Source: Coriobacteriales bacterium
Lineage (GTDB): Bacteria; Actinomycetota; Coriobacteriia; Coriobacteriales; UBA8131
Length of the DNA: 5,559 nt
Assembly: GCA_031254905.1 (NCBI GenBank)
Contig: JAIRTN010000103.1
Location: 1-5,559 of the forward strand
Reading direction: 5' to 3'
Shown: in pieces, positions 4,842 to 5,559 of the stretch
Layout of the letters: each line of letters opens with the position of its first letter
How positions within the stretch are numbered: the stretch's first letter is position 1
Made by a program: the position numbers and the translations under genes
The notes under the pieces: model-generated
Seen by the model: only the letters and a program-made list of their open reading frames with translations
Told to the model about the DNA's origin: nothing
The model's database searches: none

Positions 4842-5559
4842 ATGCGTCAAGCCATCGAAACCGTCGTCGCCAACGCGATTGCGTCCGCCATGCAAAGCGG
4901 CGAACTCGCGCTGTCCCGTGTGCCCGAAACGGCGGTTGAGCGCCCGCGCGATTCCTCGCACGGAGACTGGGCCTGCACCGTTGCTCTGCGCCTCGCAAAA
5001 GAACTCGGTCGAAACCCCCGCGAGGTGGCCGAGGTCATCGCCGCCCATATAACCACCGCCCCCACGCCCTCTGCCGCCAACTCCGAAGCCAACGCCAACA
5101 CCCCCCAAGCCCCCCTCATCGCCTCCGTGGAGGTCGCCGGCCCGGGCTTCATCAACCTGCGCCTCTCAAACGCGGCCCTCCAACAAATCATACGCAACGC
5201 CCGCGAGCAAGGCCCGCAATTCGCGCGCTCAAACATCGGCCGCGGCCGCGGCATCAACATCGAGTTCATCTCCGCCAACCCCACCGGCCCCATGCACGTC
5301 GGCCACGGGCGCTGGGCGGCGCTCGGCAACGCGATGTGCAACGTCTGCGAACACGTCGGCTGGCAGGTCACGCGCGAATTCTACATCAACGACGCCGGCA
5401 ACCAAATGGAACTTTTCGGCGCCTCGGTCCTCTGCCGCTACCTCGAACTCTGCGGCCTGCCCGCCACGCTCCCCGAGGGCGGCTACGGCGGCACCTACGT
5501 CACCGACATCGCCCAGCGCATACTCAACGAGGACGGTCGGAAGTGGTGTTATGGGGATG
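4842..5559 (+). CDS. argS: Arginyl-tRNA synthetase, N-terminal part (runs off the window)
   Basis: Class I synthetase that charges tRNA-Arg with arginine using ATP in the cytoplasm. The first 239 codons are present; ArgRS is usually about 550-600 residues, so the anticodon-binding part is missing only because the window ends. Seen: the N-terminal tRNA-binding domain (about 1-115), with GDWACTVALRLAKELGRNPREVA (41-63, split over the domain helices) and VEVAGPGFINLRL (96-108); then the catalytic entrance EFISANPTGP (141-150) with the HIGH motif HVGH (152-155); then REFYINDAGNQM (178-189), highly typical of bacterial ArgRS. The later KMSK-equivalent loop is beyond the window. Odd: a low-complexity Thr/Pro/Ala/Asn stretch at about 71-91, where most ArgRS have only a short linker. 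The frame is intact to the last base. The gene is divergent from nfeD. Confidence 0.96.
   Translation, partial: MRQAIETVVANAIASAMQSGELALSRVPETAVERPRDSSHGDWACTVALRLAKELGRNPREVAEVIAAHITTAPTPSAANSEANANTPQAPLIASVEVAGPGFINLRLSNAALQQIIRNAREQGPQFARSNIGRGRGINIEFISANPTGPMHVGHGRWAALGNAMCNVCEHVGWQVTREFYINDAGNQMELFGASVLCRYLELCGLPATLPEGGYGGTYVTDIAQRILNEDGRKWCYGD

Noticed and set aside
4847..5371. Minus-strand open frame of 174 codons opposite argS
   Set aside because: The plus strand encodes the canonical ArgRS block with HVGH and YINDAGNQM, and the antisense translation has no recognisable features.

Overview
This window is about 57% G+C by eye, with tightly packed genes. The best taxonomic hint is the partial ArgRS at the right end, whose block around the HIGH motif (EFISANPTGPMHVGHGRW, then YINDAGNQM) resembles the bacterial ArgRS of Coriobacteriia-type actinobacteria. 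That is a tentative placement from memory; no database search was possible. No mobile element, CRISPR array, tRNA or rRNA gene was recognised.

Layout: three complete genes lie on the minus strand and one partial gene on the plus strand. Reading leftwards from the divergent promoter region near 4740-4780, the minus strand carries a short NfeD-family membrane protein (4246-4689) and then a stomatin/QmcA-like SPFH protein (3181-4131). A gene-free stretch of about 300 bp (2870-3180) rich in hairpins and repeats follows, and then a large membrane hybrid histidine kinase (18-2828) of the 7TMR-DISM type. Rightwards from the divergent region runs argS, which leaves the window after 239 codons.

How the genes work together: NfeD and SPFH proteins are well-known partners (as in E. 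coli YbbJ/QmcA) and here probably form one transcription unit acting in the membrane. ArgRS is housekeeping and shares only the divergent promoter region. The kinase has a lone -10 element and a leader of its own, so it is probably transcribed separately. It has a periplasm/exterior-facing beta-rich sensor domain, seven membrane helices, a HisKA/HATPase core and a C-terminal receiver, but no HPt or DNA-binding output domain, so its downstream partner must lie elsewhere.

The main oddity is repeats and low-complexity inserts. Tandem or periodic short repeats, several with an 8-bp unit, occur in all three intergenic regions, and two of them carry or adjoin ribosome-binding sites. Two of the four proteins carry low-complexity inserts at domain loops or linkers, including one directly before the phosphoacceptor strand of the receiver domain. 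I do not see a clear new multi-gene system; the repeats and inserts are what merit a second look.
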